64,000 nt of DNA from Citrobacter sedlakii NBRC 105722 (GTDB taxonomy: Bacteria > Pseudomonadota > Gammaproteobacteria > Enterobacterales > Enterobacteriaceae): positions 62,001 through 126,000 of the forward strand of contig NZ_BBNB01000013.1 in the NCBI RefSeq assembly GCF_000759835.1. Direction: 5' to 3'. A program made the position numbers and the translations under genes. The notes beneath the pieces were generated by a model. That model made no database searches, had not been told where the DNA came from, and saw nothing but the letters and a program-made list of their open reading frames with translations. This document shows positions 50,504 through 60,802 of the stretch, piece after piece. The stretch's first letter is position 1. Each line of letters starts with the position of its first letter.

Positions 50504-53326
50504 ATGGATAAGATCGAAGTTCGGGGCGCCCGCACCCATAATCTCAAAAACATCAACCTCGTTATCCCTCGCGACAAACTGATTGTCGTGACCGGGCTTT
50601 CGGGGTCTGGCAAATCCTCGCTTGCTTTCGACACGCTGTATGCCGAAGGGCAGCGTCGTTACGTAGAATCCCTTTCCGCCTATGCGCGTCAGTTTCTGTC
50701 GCTAATGGAAAAGCCGGATGTCGATCACATTGAGGGGCTGTCTCCGGCTATCTCAATTGAACAAAAATCGACATCACATAACCCGCGTTCCACGGTCGGC
50801 ACCATTACTGAGATCCACGACTACCTGCGTCTGCTGTTCGCCCGCGTCGGCGAACCGCGCTGTCCGGATCACGACGTGCCGCTGGCGGCGCAGACGGTGA
50901 GTCAGATGGTCGACAACGTGCTCTCACAGCCGGAAGGCAAGCGCCTGATGCTGCTGGCGCCGGTGATTAAAGAGCGTAAAGGCGAGCACACCAAAACGCT
51001 GGAAAACCTGGCAAGTCAGGGGTATATCCGTGCCCGTATCGACGGTGAAGTGTGCGATCTCTCCGATCCGCCGAAGCTGGAACTGCAAAAGAAACACACC
51101 ATTGAGGTGGTGATTGATCGCTTCAAAGTGCGTGACGATCTCAGCACCCGTCTGGCGGAGTCGTTTGAAACCGCGCTGGAACTTTCCGGCGGTACGGCAG
51201 TGGTTGCCGATATGGACGATCCGAAAGCGGAAGAGCTGCTTTTCTCGGCGAACTTCGCCTGCCCGATCTGCGGCTACAGCATGCGCGAGCTGGAACCGCG
51301 CCTGTTTTCGTTCAACAACCCGGCGGGCGCGTGTCCGACCTGTGACGGCCTCGGCGTACAGCAATATTTCGACCCGGACCGCGTGATCCAGAATCCGGAT
51401 CTGTCGCTGGCTGGCGGCGCAATCCGCGGCTGGGATCGCCGTAACTTCTACTACTTTCAGATGTTGAAATCGCTGGCGGAGCACTACAAGTTCGACGTAG
51501 ACGCGCCGTGGGGAAGCCTCGACGCCAGCGTGCACAAAGTGGTGCTGTACGGTTCCGGCAAAGAGAACATTGAATTTAAATACATGAACGATCGCGGCGA
51601 CACCTCGGTGCGTCGCCATCCGTTCGAAGGCGTGCTGCACAATATGGAGCGGCGTTATAAAGAGACGGAATCCAGCGCGGTACGCGAAGAGTTAGCCAAG
51701 TTTATCAGCAACCGTCCGTGCGCCAGCTGCGAAGGAACGCGTCTGCGTCGCGAAGCGCGCCACGTCTTTGTTGAAAATACGCCGCTGCCGACCATTTCCG
51801 ATATGAGCATCGGTCATGCGATGGACTTCTTTAATAATCTCAAACTGTCCGGCCAGCGAGCGAAAATCGCCGAGAAAGTACTGAAAGAGATTGGCGATCG
51901 CCTCAAATTCCTGGTGAACGTCGGTCTGAACTACCTCACGCTTTCCCGCTCAGCCGAAACGCTTTCCGGCGGCGAAGCGCAGCGCATTCGTCTGGCAAGC
52001 CAGATTGGCGCGGGGCTGGTCGGCGTCATGTACGTCCTTGATGAGCCGTCCATCGGTCTTCATCAGCGCGATAACGAGCGTCTGCTGGGCACACTGATTC
52101 ATCTGCGTAATCTCGGGAATACCGTCATTGTGGTGGAGCACGACGAAGACGCGATTCGCGCCGCCGACCACGTGATCGACATCGGTCCGGGCGCGGGCGT
52201 CCACGGCGGTGAAGTGGTTGCCGAAGGTCCGCTGGAAGCGATTATGGCGGTGCCGGAATCGCTGACCGGGCAGTACATGAGCGGCAAACGGAAAATCGAC
52301 GTGCCGAAACAGCGCGTTCCGGCGAATCCGGAAAAAGTGCTGAAGCTGACCGGCGCGCGCGGTAACAACCTGAAAGACGTGACGTTGACGTTGCCGGTGG
52401 GACTGTTCACCTGCATTACCGGGGTGTCCGGCTCCGGTAAGTCGACCCTGATCAACGATACCCTGTTCCCGATCGCCCAGCGTGCGCTGAACGGCGCGAC
52501 GATCGCCGAACCTGCGCCCTATCGCGACGTTCAGGGGCTGGAGCATTTTGACAAGGTTATCGACATCGACCAAAGCCCGATCGGGCGCACGCCGCGTTCT
52601 AACCCGGCGACCTATACTGGCGTGTTTACGCCGGTTCGCGAACTGTTTGCCGGTGTGCCGGAAGCGCGTTCGCGCGGCTATACGCCGGGACGTTTTAGCT
52701 TCAACGTTCGCGGCGGGCGCTGCGAAGCCTGTCAGGGCGACGGCGTCATTAAGGTTGAGATGCACTTTCTGCCGGATATTTATGTCCCCTGCGACCAGTG
52801 CAAAGGCAAGCGCTATAACCGCGAAACGCTGGAGATAAAGTACAAGGGCAAAACCATCCATGAAGTGTTGGACATGACCATTGAAGAAGCGCGCGAGTTC
52901 TTTGATGCCGTACCGGCGCTGGCGCGTAAGCTGCAAACCCTGATGGACGTGGGGTTGACCTACATCCGTCTCGGCCAGTCGGCGACCACCCTCTCCGGCG
53001 GCGAGGCCCAGCGCGTGAAGCTGGCGCGCGAACTGTCGAAGCGCGGCACCGGCCAGACGCTGTATATTCTGGATGAGCCGACCACCGGTCTGCACTTTGC
53101 CGATATCCAGCAACTACTGGACGTACTGCACCAGTTACGCGATCAGGGCAACACCATCGTGGTGATTGAGCATAACCTCGACGTAATCAAAACCGCGGAC
53201 TGGATTGTTGATCTCGGTCCTGAAGGCGGGAGCGGCGGCGGGGAAATCCTCGTCTCCGGTACGCCGGAAACGGTGGCGGAATGTCAAGCGTCCCACACCG
53301 CCCGCTTCCTCAAGCCGATGTTGTAA
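50504..53326 (+). CDS. uvrA: UvrA, excision-repair ATPase
   Basis: 940 residues. Two ABC ATPase units: Walker [10 protein letters not shown] (31-39) and GVSGSGKST (640-648), two signatures LSGGEAQR (~488 and ~830), two Walker B ([20 protein letters not shown]). Zinc sites CPICGY...CPTC (~253-280) and CEACQG...CDQCKG (~740-767). Finds DNA lesions and loads UvrB. Start ATG follows GGAAAGGTGA. Confidence 0.99.
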   Translation: MDKIEVRGARTHNLKNINLVIPRDKLIVVTGLSGSGKSSLAFDTLYAEGQRRYVESLSAYARQFLSLMEKPDVDHIEGLSPAISIEQKSTSHNPRSTVGTITEIHDYLRLLFARVGEPRCPDHDVPLAAQTVSQMVDNVLSQPEGKRLMLLAPVIKERKGEHTKTLENLASQGYIRARIDGEVCDLSDPPKLELQKKHTIEVVIDRFKVRDDLSTRLAESFETALELSGGTAVVADMDDPKAEELLFSANFACPICGYSMRELEPRLFSFNNPAGACPTCDGLGVQQYFDPDRVIQNPDLSLAGGAIRGWDRRNFYYFQMLKSLAEHYKFDVDAPWGSLDASVHKVVLYGSGKENIEFKYMNDRGDTSVRRHPFEGVLHNMERRYKETESSAVREELAKFISNRPCASCEGTRLRREARHVFVENTPLPTISDMSIGHAMDFFNNLKLSGQRAKIAEKVLKEIGDRLKFLVNVGLNYLTLSRSAETLSGGEAQRIRLASQIGAGLVGVMYVLDEPSIGLHQRDNERLLGTLIHLRNLGNTVIVVEHDEDAIRAADHVIDIGPGAGVHGGEVVAEGPLEAIMAVPESLTGQYMSGKRKIDVPKQRVPANPEKVLKLTGARGNNLKDVTLTLPVGLFTCITGVSGSGKSTLINDTLFPIAQRALNGATIAEPAPYRDVQGLEHFDKVIDIDQSPIGRTPRSNPATYTGVFTPVRELFAGVPEARSRGYTPGRFSFNVRGGRCEACQGDGVIKVEMHFLPDIYVPCDQCKGKRYNRETLEIKYKGKTIHEVLDMTIEEAREFFDAVPALARKLQTLMDVGLTYIRLGQSATTLSGGEAQRVKLARELSKRGTGQTLYILDEPTTGLHFADIQQLLDVLHQLRDQGNTIVVIEHNLDVIKTADWIVDLGPEGGSGGGEILVSGTPETVAECQASHTARFLKPML

Positions 53327-53330
53327 AACG

Positions 53331-53366
53331 AAAAACGCCGTTCATTGTCAGAAGAACGGCGTTTTT
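53331..53366. terminator. Bidirectional terminator between uvrA and yjbR
   Basis: 13-bp perfect stem AAAAACGCCGTTC/GAACGGCGTTTTT with A-run on one side and T-run on the other, so it can end both convergent transcripts; it lies 4 bases after uvrA and touches the yjbR end. Confidence 0.93.
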
Positions 53367-53368
53367 CT

Positions 53369-53725
53369 TTATGACTGTACCAGCAGCTTACGTTTTTCTT
53401 CCGGCAGCGTGTTCACCGCCTGCTGATACGACGCATCCACCAGATAGTAAATCTGCGAGTCCGGCAGCGAACCGTCAAGGTATACGGTGCTCCAGTGCGC
53501 TTTGTTGAGATGCCGGCTCGGGCGCACATCGCTGTGCTGCTGGCGCAATAATTCCGCCAGTTCGGGGCTGGTTTTCAGAGATACCGCCGGGCGTTCTTCC
53601 ACCTCTTTCACCATGGCAAACAGCACATCTTCAACTTTAATCTGGGTGGCTTTCCAGTCGCTGTGCACGCTCTGTTCTGCGCCAGGTTTTGCCATGCAGT
53701 ATTGCAGTAACTCTGAGTTAGTCAT
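53369..53725 (-). CDS. yjbR: YjbR, MmcQ/YjbR family DNA-binding-like protein
   Basis: 118 residues, the usual length. CyaY-like fold family; KATQIKVEDVLFAMVKEVEERPAVSLKTSPELAELLRQQH and HLNKAHWSTVYLDG are the conserved segments. Proposed to bind DNA; role unknown. Two bases after yjbQ in the same direction, so a two-gene operon. Confidence 0.94.
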   Translation of the reverse strand: MTNSELLQYCMAKPGAEQSVHSDWKATQIKVEDVLFAMVKEVEERPAVSLKTSPELAELLRQQHSDVRPSRHLNKAHWSTVYLDGSLPDSQIYYLVDASYQQAVNTLPEEKRKLLVQS

Positions 53726-53727
53726 CT

Positions 53728-54144
53728 TTATTCCCCTTGTAGTGTCGCGATTATCTGGCGCGAACCGCCGTGGATGCGATGCTCACCGAGCCAGATGCCC
53801 TGCCAGGTACCCAGCTTTATTCGCCCTTTATGAACCGGCAGCAGTAGCGATACGCCAAGCAGGGACGATTTGATATGCGCTGGCATATCGTCTGGCCCTT
53901 CGTAGTCATGTTCGTAGTTGCCATGATCGGGAACGGCTTGCAGAAAGAAGCGTTCCATATCGTGCCGAACGGTGGGATCACAATTCTCGTTAAGCGTCAG
54001 AGAAGCGGAGGTATGTTGCAGCAAAAGGTGCAGCAGCCCGGTCTCTACGCGCGGCATATCCGCCAGAAGCCCGAGGATCTCATCCGTGACGAGATGAAAC
54101 CCGCGCGGCTTCGTGTGTAAAGTCAGGGTTTGCTGATACCACAT
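53728..54144 (-). CDS. yjbQ: YjbQ, UPF0047 family protein
   Basis: 138 residues, UPF0047. Conserved metal-type motifs [27 protein letters not shown] and HIKSSLLG, and [12 protein letters not shown] at the end. The E. coli protein can partly replace thiamine phosphate synthase in vivo; physiological job unknown. First gene of yjbQR. Confidence 0.93.
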   Translation of the reverse strand: MWYQQTLTLHTKPRGFHLVTDEILGLLADMPRVETGLLHLLLQHTSASLTLNENCDPTVRHDMERFFLQAVPDHGNYEHDYEGPDDMPAHIKSSLLGVSLLLPVHKGRIKLGTWQGIWLGEHRIHGGSRQIIATLQGE

Positions 54145-54251
54145 AGGCTGCTCCTTGTTGAAACGTCTTTATTCAGTTTGCAGCAAGTCAGCGAAAGGTA
54201 AAAGCTACGCGCTCATTTTTGTTTAAAAAAACAGCGAATCGCGGGCGTTTC

Positions 54252-55004
54252 TTAATATTCCGAATTGACGATCACCTCTTCGCCATACGCTCCTGCCTGC
54301 GGCAAGGGTTTATAGGTCGAGTTGGACGCGCGCAAAATGCGGATGCCGCGAATACCCATTTCGCGCGCAGCGCTGATATCGTTATCCGAATCGCCGTAGA
54401 AGATGCGAATATTTTTCGCCTGTAGCCACTGGGTTTTGGTGTTCTGTCCCGGCTTATCGCCCGCGAAGATCACCGGATTCATATTTGCCGCCGGAATATG
54501 AAAGTCATCGGCCAGCGTTTTCGATACCGTTTCGGTTTTGGTCTGGCTTCGTCCGGTGACAAAGTAAATGTCGTCGCCACGACGCACATGCAAGGCGATC
54601 AGCTGGCGCGCCACCTCTTTGGGAATGCTGAACTCATCCCAGCCGTTATTCATCTTTTCCCAGAATGCCGGATTCGTCAGATACGCTTCGCTGTCCGGCG
54701 AGTACATTTTCTTTCCGCGCCAGAAGCCCGGGCTGGAAAATAATACGGTATCGTCGATATCAAACCCGACCGCCATCGGCGGACGCCCGGTGAGGCTGTT
54801 TTCGATCTGTGTGACCGACACCCAGTGGACCGGCGCTTGTTCAGCGAGTTTTGCAACGTTAGTGCCCGGATTAAGCGGAGACGGCGGGGATGCAAGCGCG
54901 CTGGCGGAGTGATTTAACGTGAAAAGCAGACAGAGGGCGCTGGCGGAGTGATTTAACGTGAAAAGCAGACAGAGGGCGCTGAAGGCCAGTGTGATCTTAC
55001 GCAT
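54252..55004 (-). CDS. aphA: AphA, class B acid phosphatase, with a duplicated signal-peptide segment
   Basis: 250 residues, 13 more than E. coli AphA. Periplasmic HAD-type phosphatase/phosphotransferase: [11 protein letters not shown] (catalytic Asp) near residue 82, FVTGRS near 146, [14 protein letters not shown] near 205. The extra length lies in the signal peptide, where [13 protein letters not shown] occurs twice in a row owing to a 39-bp tandem repeat at 54898-54975. The frame stays open and the mature enzyme looks normal; export may be changed by the longer hydrophobic region. Confidence 0.96.
   Translation of the reverse strand: MRKITLAFSALCLLFTLNHSASALCLLFTLNHSASALASPPSPLNPGTNVAKLAEQAPVHWVSVTQIENSLTGRPPMAVGFDIDDTVLFSSPGFWRGKKMYSPDSEAYLTNPAFWEKMNNGWDEFSIPKEVARQLIALHVRRGDDIYFVTGRSQTKTETVSKTLADDFHIPAANMNPVIFAGDKPGQNTKTQWLQAKNIRIFYGDSDNDISAAREMGIRGIRILRASNSTYKPLPQAGAYGEEVIVNSEY
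54898..54975. repeat. 39-bp exact tandem duplication inside the aphA signal sequence
   Basis: Two copies of a 39-base unit starting GCGCTGGCGGAGTGATTTAA, at 54898-54936 and 54937-54975; they appear identical, and GCGCTG starts again after the second. Length is a multiple of three. Recent slippage or unequal exchange is likely. Confidence 0.95.
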
Positions 55005-55156
55005 ACTTTTCCCTTCAAAGTCATTTAGTTATGATTTTTAGTGCGACTATTCAAAACGCTCTGACCTTAACCCCGACGACAAATGAAGGGAAGAAATTTC
55101 TACGGTTTTGTCATAGAAAAAGAGAATGATCACAGCTGAAGAAAGTAAGCCCATAA

Positions 55157-55182
55157 GCCGGATGAACAATGTGCCATCCGGC
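55157..55182. repeat. REP element after tyrB
   Basis: GCCGGATG...CATCCGGC palindrome, 18 bases past the tyrB stop. Confidence 0.8.
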
Positions 55183-55199
55183 CTGCTGACGTAAAAATG

Positions 55200-56393
55200 T
55201 TACATAACGGCGGCAAAGGCTTTTGCCACGCGCTGAACGTTGCCGGTGTTTAGCCCGGCGACGCACATGCGTCCGCTGGCGATAAGGTAAACGCCGAACT
55301 CGTCGCGCAGGCGATCCACCTGGGCGGCGCTCAGGCCGGTATAGCTGAACATGCCGCGCTGTTTTAGCAGATAGTCAAAGTTTCGCCCTGGAATGGTCGC
55401 CGTCAGCACGTTCACCAGTTCCTGACGCATCGCCAGAATCCGGGTGCGCATCGTTTCCACTTCCGCCAGCCAGTTCGCTTTCAGCGTCTCATCGCCCAGC
55501 ACTGTCGCAACCAGTTGCGCGCCAAAGTTTGGCGGGCTGGAGTAGTTACGCCGTACGGTGGCTTTAAGCTGTCCCAGTACGCGCCCGGCGGCTTCTGCAT
55601 CGTCGCAGATCACGGAAAGACCGCCGACGCGCTCGCCGTAGAGAGAGAAAATTTTAGAAAAAGAGTTGCTGACCAGCGCGGGCAATCCGGCGCTGGCAAT
55701 AGCGCGAATCGCCCAGGCGTCATCGTCCATCCCTGCGCCAAACCCCTGGTAGGCGATGTCGAGGAACGGGATCAGATCGCGCGCTTTCAGGATTTCGGTG
55801 ACTTCGTCCCACTGGGCATGGCTTAAATCCGCCCCGGTGGGGTTATGACAGCAAGGATGCAACAGCACGATGCTACGTGCGGGCAGCGTTTTCAGGGTAG
55901 CCAACAGGTCGTCAAAACGCACGCCGTTAGTGGCGTCGTCATACCAGGGGTAAGTACTTACTTCGAATCCAGCCCCTTCAAATATGGCGATATGATTTTC
56001 CCAGGTCGGGTCGCTGACCCACACGCCGGAATCCGGGAAATAGCGCTTGAGAAAATCCGCGCCAACCTTCAGCGCCCCGGAGCCGCCCAGCGTCTGGATC
56101 GTGGCGACACGCTGCTGCTGGAGAACCGGATGATCGACGCCAAACAGCAGTGGCGCAATGGCGTGGCGATAGCTGTTCAGACCTTCCATTGGCAGATAAA
56201 GCGAGGCGCCATGCGGTTGCGCATTCAGGCGTGCTTCCGCTTCGGCTACCGCGTTGAGCTGTGGAATGATCCCGTCTTCGTTGTAATACAGGCCGATACT
56301 CAGGTTCACTTTGTCACTGCGCGGGTCGTCTTTAAACCGCTCCATGAGCGAAAGAATCGGGTCGCCAGCATAGGCGTCAACTTTTTGAAACAC
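55200..56393 (-). CDS. tyrB: Aromatic-amino-acid aminotransferase
   Basis: 397 residues, PLP aminotransferase class I. Last step of tyrosine and phenylalanine synthesis, and leucine. PLP lysine in [18 protein letters not shown] (near 246); [14 protein letters not shown] near 187; C-terminal Arg of SGRMCVAGL near 374. Starts with GTG at 56393 as in E. coli ([14 protein letters not shown]), after a TGGAG ten bases upstream. TyrR boxes are expected upstream but I could not place them with certainty. Confidence 0.97.
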   Translation of the reverse strand: MFQKVDAYAGDPILSLMERFKDDPRSDKVNLSIGLYYNEDGIIPQLNAVAEAEARLNAQPHGASLYLPMEGLNSYRHAIAPLLFGVDHPVLQQQRVATIQTLGGSGALKVGADFLKRYFPDSGVWVSDPTWENHIAIFEGAGFEVSTYPWYDDATNGVRFDDLLATLKTLPARSIVLLHPCCHNPTGADLSHAQWDEVTEILKARDLIPFLDIAYQGFGAGMDDDAWAIRAIASAGLPALVSNSFSKIFSLYGERVGGLSVICDDAEAAGRVLGQLKATVRRNYSSPPNFGAQLVATVLGDETLKANWLAEVETMRTRILAMRQELVNVLTATIPGRNFDYLLKQRGMFSYTGLSAAQVDRLRDEFGVYLIASGRMCVAGLNTGNVQRVAKAFAAVM

Positions 56394-56489
56394 GCGATGG
56401 TTCTCCAGGTTTACAGGCAGGGGTTAAGACACAATAAACCGGATAACCGTGAAGATCGAGAGGATGTTGCAGAGAATATGCCGCGCTTT

Positions 56490-56546
56490 GCCGGATGGCG
56501 ACAACGACTCCGGCCTGCAGTGAGATCAACCCAGGCCGGAGAGCCG
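56490..56546. repeat. REP pair between alr and tyrB
   Basis: GCCGGATGGCGACAACGACTCCGGC (25 bases; quoted in part: GCCGGATGGCG...CTCCGGC) is followed by a second, inverted CCAGGCCGGAGAGCCG-type unit. Lies after the alr stop and before tyrB, both on the minus strand. Confidence 0.7.
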
Positions 56547-56551
56547 TACGC

Positions 56552-57631
56552 TTAATCGATATACTTCATCGCCACCCGTGATGTCAGGCGCGTGATAAGT
56601 TCGTAAGCACTTACTTTCGTTATTTCAGCGATGCGTTCGACGGGCAGCCCTTCGCCCCAAAGAATCACCGGATCGCCTGCATTGTCCTGCGCCTGCGGGC
56701 CGAGATCTACGCAGATCATGTCCATCGCCACGCGTCCCACAATCGGCACTTCACGACCGTTCACCAGCACCGGGGTGCCGGTCGGCGCCGCGCGCGGATA
56801 GCCGTCGCCATAGCCCATCGCTACAACGCCAAGCCGCGTGTCTCGCTCGCTTCGCCACGTTCCTCCGTAGCCTACCGGTTCCCCGGCTTTGTGCTCGCGC
56901 ACCGCTATCAGGCTGGAGGTCAGGGACATCACCGGCTGGCAGCCGAAGTCCGCGCCGGTAGACTGGTTTTCCAACGGCGAAACGCCATAAAGGATGATCC
57001 CCGGGCGCACCCAGTCAAAATGCGACTGTGGCCATAGCAGGATCCCGCCGGACGCGGCAATGGAGCGCTGCCCAGGCTTTCCCGCGCAGAAGGTGTTGAA
57101 AATCGCGAGCTGCTTTTCCGTCGCACCACATTCCGGTTCATCGGCACGGGCGAAATGGCTGACGATATTGACCGGCTGACGCACATTTTTGCATCGGGTC
57201 AGACGCTGATAAAACGCGTCTGCCTGCTCCGGCAGCACGCCCAGACGGTGCATACCGGTGTCGAGCTTCATCCACACGCTTACTGGCGCATCCAGTTCCG
57301 CCGCTTCCAGCGCAGCCAGTTGTTCTTCGTTATGTACCGCCGTATGCAGATGCTGTACGGAGATAGTGGGTAGATCAGACGCCTCAAAAAAGCCTTCCAG
57401 CAGCAGGATAGGCTGGGTGATCCCTCCCGCGCGCAGGCGCAACGCCTCTTCAAGTCGCGCGACGCCAAAAGCGTCAGCATCGGGGAGCGTTCGCGCGGTC
57501 TCTAACAGACCGTGTCCGTAGGCGTTCGCTTTCACCACCGCAACCAGCTTGCTGGCAGGCGCCAGTTGACGCAGACGTTGCAGATTGTGTCGCAGAGCGC
57601 GGCGATTAATCATGACGGTTGCCGCTTGCAT
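56552..57631 (-). CDS. alr: Alanine racemase
   Basis: 359 residues, PLP enzyme making D-alanine for peptidoglycan. The PLP lysine is in [12 protein letters not shown] (residue 34) and the second catalytic Tyr in [27 protein letters not shown] near 255. Length and both domains are complete. Reads away from dnaB's 3' end in the same direction, 151 bases after it. Confidence 0.97.
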   Translation of the reverse strand: MQAATVMINRRALRHNLQRLRQLAPASKLVAVVKANAYGHGLLETARTLPDADAFGVARLEEALRLRAGGITQPILLLEGFFEASDLPTISVQHLHTAVHNEEQLAALEAAELDAPVSVWMKLDTGMHRLGVLPEQADAFYQRLTRCKNVRQPVNIVSHFARADEPECGATEKQLAIFNTFCAGKPGQRSIAASGGILLWPQSHFDWVRPGIILYGVSPLENQSTGADFGCQPVMSLTSSLIAVREHKAGEPVGYGGTWRSERDTRLGVVAMGYGDGYPRAAPTGTPVLVNGREVPIVGRVAMDMICVDLGPQAQDNAGDPVILWGEGLPVERIAEITKVSAYELITRLTSRVAMKYID

Positions 57632-57681
57632 TTGAGTTCCTTAAATTATATGTCTCAAATTTGGCGTTATTGTTGCAGCGA

Positions 57682-57757
57682 GTTTGGGTGCGGCCAGCGC
57701 GCAGCCACCGGAGCGTACTGAAGTACGTGAGGATGGCGAGCACTGCCCAATCCCAAA
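57682..57757. repeat. Long imperfect palindrome between dnaB and alr
   Basis: About 76 bases that can fold on themselves: TTTGGG (57683-57688) pairs with CCCAAA (57752-57757), partial pairing follows inward, and the tip is a perfect CGTAC-TGAA-GTACG (57714-57727). It is not a REP or ERIC unit. It may be a small mobile repeat or an RNA structure in the dnaB-alr transcript. Confidence 0.6.
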
Positions 57758-57782
57758 ATCGCAAATAAAATAGCCAAATTAT

Positions 57783-59198
57783 TTATTCGTCGTCGTATTG
57801 TGGCCCGGCATAATTATCAAAGCGCGACCATTGCCCGTTGAATGTCAGACGCACCGTGCCGATGGGGCCGTTACGCTGCTTACCAATAATGATTTCCGCG
57901 ATGCCTTTCAGGTCACTGTTCTCGTGATAAACCTCATCACGGTAGATAAACATAATCAGGTCGGCGTCCTGCTCGATAGAGCCGGACTCACGCAGGTCGG
58001 AGTTGACCGGACGCTTGTCGGCACGTTGTTCCAGGGAGCGGTTAAGCTGCGACAGCGCCACTACCGGCACATGCAGTTCTTTCGCCAGCGCTTTCAGCGA
58101 GCGGGAGATTTCGGCGATCTCCAGGGTACGGTTGTCGGAAAGCGACGGTACGCGCATCAGCTGAAGATAGTCGATCATAATAAGCCCGATGCCGCCATGT
58201 TCGCGGGCAATACGGCGCGCGCGGGAGCGCACTTCCGTCGGCGTCAGGCCGGATGAATCATCAATATAGATATTGCGTTTTTCCAGCAGAATGCCCATCG
58301 TACCGGAAATACGCGCCCAATCCTCGTCGTCGAGCTGACCGGTACGGATGCGGGTTTGATCGACGCGGGACAGCGACGCCAGAGAACGCATCATGATCTG
58401 TTCCGAGGGCATTTCCAGACTGAAGATAAGCACCGGCTTGTCCTGCAACATCGCCGCGTTTTCAACGAGGTTCATCGCAAAGGTCGTTTTCCCCATCGAC
58501 GGACGCGCGGCGACGATAATCAGATCTGAAGGCTGTAAACCGGCGGTCTTTTTATTGAGGTCGTCATAGCCAGTGTTCACGCCGGTCACACCATCGTGCG
58601 GCTGCTGGAATAGCTGTTCGATACGCGCGACGGTAGCGTCGAGCACATCGGCAATATTTTTTGGACCTTCGTCTTTATTGGCGCGGCTTTCGGCGATTTT
58701 GAACACGCGGGATTCGGCGAGATCGAGCAGGTCTTCGCTGGTGCGCCCCTGCGGATCAAACCCGGCTTCGGCGATTTCATTTGCCACCGAAATCATTTCA
58801 CGGACAACGGCCCGTTCGCGGACAATGTCAGCATAAGCGCTGATATTCGCCGCGCTTGGCGTATTTTTTGACAGTTCCGCCAGATAGGCGAATCCGCCAA
58901 CGCTGTCCAGCTGTCCCTGGCGCTCCAGCGATTCCGCGAGCGTAATCAGGTCGATAGGGCTGCCGCCTTCCTGCAGGCGACCCATTTCAGTAAAGATGTG
59001 ACGGTGCGGACGGGTGTAGAAATCATCCGCTACCACACGTTCGGCAACGTCGTCCCAGCGCTCGTTATCCAGCATTAAACCGCCCAACACCGACTGTTCC
59101 GCTTCAATCGAGTGCGGCGGCACTTTCAGCCCGGCAACCTGCGGGTCGCGCTCCCGGACATCAGTCTGTTGTTTGTTGAAGGGTTTATTTCCTGCCAT
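57783..59198 (-). CDS. dnaB: Replicative DNA helicase DnaB
   Basis: 471 residues, the E. coli length. N-terminal DnaG-binding domain, linker helix, RecA-like motor: Walker A ARPSMGKTTF near 231, Walker B IGLIMIDYLQLM near 340, and LSQLNRSLEQR near 392. Opens the replication fork. Essential gene; divergent from qorA. Confidence 0.99.
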   Translation of the reverse strand: MAGNKPFNKQQTDVRERDPQVAGLKVPPHSIEAEQSVLGGLMLDNERWDDVAERVVADDFYTRPHRHIFTEMGRLQEGGSPIDLITLAESLERQGQLDSVGGFAYLAELSKNTPSAANISAYADIVRERAVVREMISVANEIAEAGFDPQGRTSEDLLDLAESRVFKIAESRANKDEGPKNIADVLDATVARIEQLFQQPHDGVTGVNTGYDDLNKKTAGLQPSDLIIVAARPSMGKTTFAMNLVENAAMLQDKPVLIFSLEMPSEQIMMRSLASLSRVDQTRIRTGQLDDEDWARISGTMGILLEKRNIYIDDSSGLTPTEVRSRARRIAREHGGIGLIMIDYLQLMRVPSLSDNRTLEIAEISRSLKALAKELHVPVVALSQLNRSLEQRADKRPVNSDLRESGSIEQDADLIMFIYRDEVYHENSDLKGIAEIIIGKQRNGPIGTVRLTFNGQWSRFDNYAGPQYDDE

Positions 59199-59262
59199 AG
59201 TGAATGGAGTTACCGAAATAATGATTGGGTCGAAAGATTACCACATTTCTTTTGGAGGAAGC

Positions 59263-60246
59263 ATGGCAACACGTATTGAATTTCACAAGCATGGTGGCCC
59301 TGAAGTGCTTCAGGCCGTGGCGTTCACCCCGGCAGATCCGGCGGAGAACGAAATCCAGGTCGAAAACAAAGCGATTGGCATTAACTACATCGATACCTAC
59401 ATCCGCAGCGGGCTTTATCCGCCGCCAGCGCTGCCCAGCGGGCTGGGTACCGAAGCAGCGGGCGTAGTGAGCAAAGTGGGCAGCGGCGTAACGCACATCA
59501 AAGCGGGCGATCGCGTCGTGTATGCGCAATCTGCGCTCGGCGCCTACAGTTCAGTGCATAACGTCGTGGCCGATAAGGCGGCGATTTTACCCGACGCGAT
59601 CTCTTTCGAGCAGGCCGCTGCCTCGTTTTTGAAAGGGCTGACTGTCTTTTACCTGTTGCGTAAAACCTATGAAATCAAACCCGATGAACCGTTCCTGTTC
59701 CATGCGGCGGCAGGCGGCGTGGGTTTGATTGCCTGCCAGTGGGCGAAAGCGCTGGGCGCAAAACTTATCGGTAGCGTGAGCAGCGCGCAAAAAGCGCAGC
59801 GGGCGCGGGATGCAGGCGCGTGGCAGGTGATTAACTATCGCGAAGAAAATCTCGTAGAGCGGGTCAAAGAGATCACCGGCGGGAAAAAGGTCTGCGTAGT
59901 GTACGACTCGGTGGGGAAAGACACCTGGGAGTCCTCGCTGGACTGTCTGCAGCGTCGCGGCCTGATGGTCAGCTTCGGTAACGCGTCCGGCCCGGTGACC
60001 GGCGTGAACCTGGGGATCCTGAATCAGAAGGGTTCCCTGTACGTCACGCGCCCTTCTCTGCAGGGCTACGTCACCAATCGCGATGAGCTGACTGAAGCCA
60101 GCAACGAACTGTTCTCGCTAATCGCCAGCGGCGTGATCAAAGTCGATGTGGCGGATAGCCAGAAGTTTGCCCTGCAGGATGCGCAACGCGCGCATGAAAT
60201 GCTGGAAAGCAGGGCTACGCAAGGGTCCAGCTTGCTGATTCCGTAA
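59263..60246 (+). CDS. qorA: Quinone oxidoreductase (zinc-independent MDR family)
   Basis: 327 residues. Begins MATRIEFHKHGGPEVLQAV after a GGAGGAA site, as in E. coli QorA; an in-frame region upstream is not used. NADPH fold HAAAGGVGLIACQWAKALGAKLIG near 150 and substrate loop SALGAYSSVHN near 88. Reduces quinones by one electron in vitro; exact role unknown. Confidence 0.96.
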   Translation: MATRIEFHKHGGPEVLQAVAFTPADPAENEIQVENKAIGINYIDTYIRSGLYPPPALPSGLGTEAAGVVSKVGSGVTHIKAGDRVVYAQSALGAYSSVHNVVADKAAILPDAISFEQAAASFLKGLTVFYLLRKTYEIKPDEPFLFHAAAGGVGLIACQWAKALGAKLIGSVSSAQKAQRARDAGAWQVINYREENLVERVKEITGGKKVCVVYDSVGKDTWESSLDCLQRRGLMVSFGNASGPVTGVNLGILNQKGSLYVTRPSLQGYVTNRDELTEASNELFSLIASGVIKVDVADSQKFALQDAQRAHEMLESRATQGSSLLIP

Positions 60247-60268
60247 ACCGGGATCCGCTGAAAGAATT

Positions 60269-60300
60269 AGGGCTTCCACCTGGGAAGCCCTTTCTTTTTT
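60269..60300 (+). terminator. Rho-independent terminator of qorA
   Basis: Perfect 9-bp stem AGGGCTTCC/GGAAGCCCT with loop ACCTG, then TTCTTTTTT. Confidence 0.93.
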
Positions 60301-60426
60301 TAGTTCGGCTGTATGTAGGGTACAGCACGATGAATCCGTTAGACGCGCAATAGTGACAGATTTGATTATCAATTCCTATTTGGTTCTAAAGGCAAAATTG
60401 CAGGTTGTGACGAACCCCACAATACC

Positions 60427-60669
60427 CTAGTAACGCCAGCGGTTATTGCGACGATATTGCGGCACTTTCGGCGATTTGATTGCCTTGATAACCCATACCA
60501 CAGCAACCGCCAACAGCAGCCATGGCAACAGTTTGATCATCAAAGCAAACATTCCGCCCAGGAACATCACCGCGGTTGCCACCACCAGCGCAGCCAGGAT
60601 GCCCAACAGCGAAACGCCAGTGACCATCAGCATGATAAAAAAGCCAAGCACAAAAAGTAGTTCCAGCAT
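60427..60669 (-). CDS. pspG: PspG, phage-shock membrane protein
   Basis: 80 residues; two or three membrane helices and a basic tail (KSPKVPQYRRNNRWRY). Starts MLELLFVLGFFIMLMVTGVSLLGI, nearly identical to E. coli PspG; the ATG ten codons earlier is not used. Member of the PspF/sigma-54 regulon that guards the inner membrane. Confidence 0.95.
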   Translation of the reverse strand: MLELLFVLGFFIMLMVTGVSLLGILAALVVATAVMFLGGMFALMIKLLPWLLLAVAVVWVIKAIKSPKVPQYRRNNRWRY

Positions 60670-60704
60670 GACGCTCTCCCATAATGAAATTCTGATCAAT
60701 GCTT

Positions 60705-60720
60705 TACAAAATGCGTGCCA
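60705..60720 (-). promoter_or_regulatory. Sigma-54 promoter of pspG
   Basis: On the minus strand TGGCAC-N5-TTGTA, 36 bases before the ATG. The -24 part is perfect; the -12 part has GT in place of GC. E. coli pspG uses a PspF-driven sigma-54 promoter here. Confidence 0.8.
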
Positions 60721-60743
60721 ACATTAATTCGTTGATATATAAA

Positions 60744-60773
60744 CAAAACGCCCCGCAGCAATGCGCAGGGCGT
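60744..60773 (-). terminator. Terminator of dusA
   Basis: On the minus strand ACGCCC...GGGCGT with further inner pairing TGCG/CGCA, followed by TTTTGTTT. It lies 30 bases after the dusA stop. Confidence 0.85.
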
Positions 60774-60802
60774 GGTGAAATTGACTAACTAATGGTGAAA
60801 TT

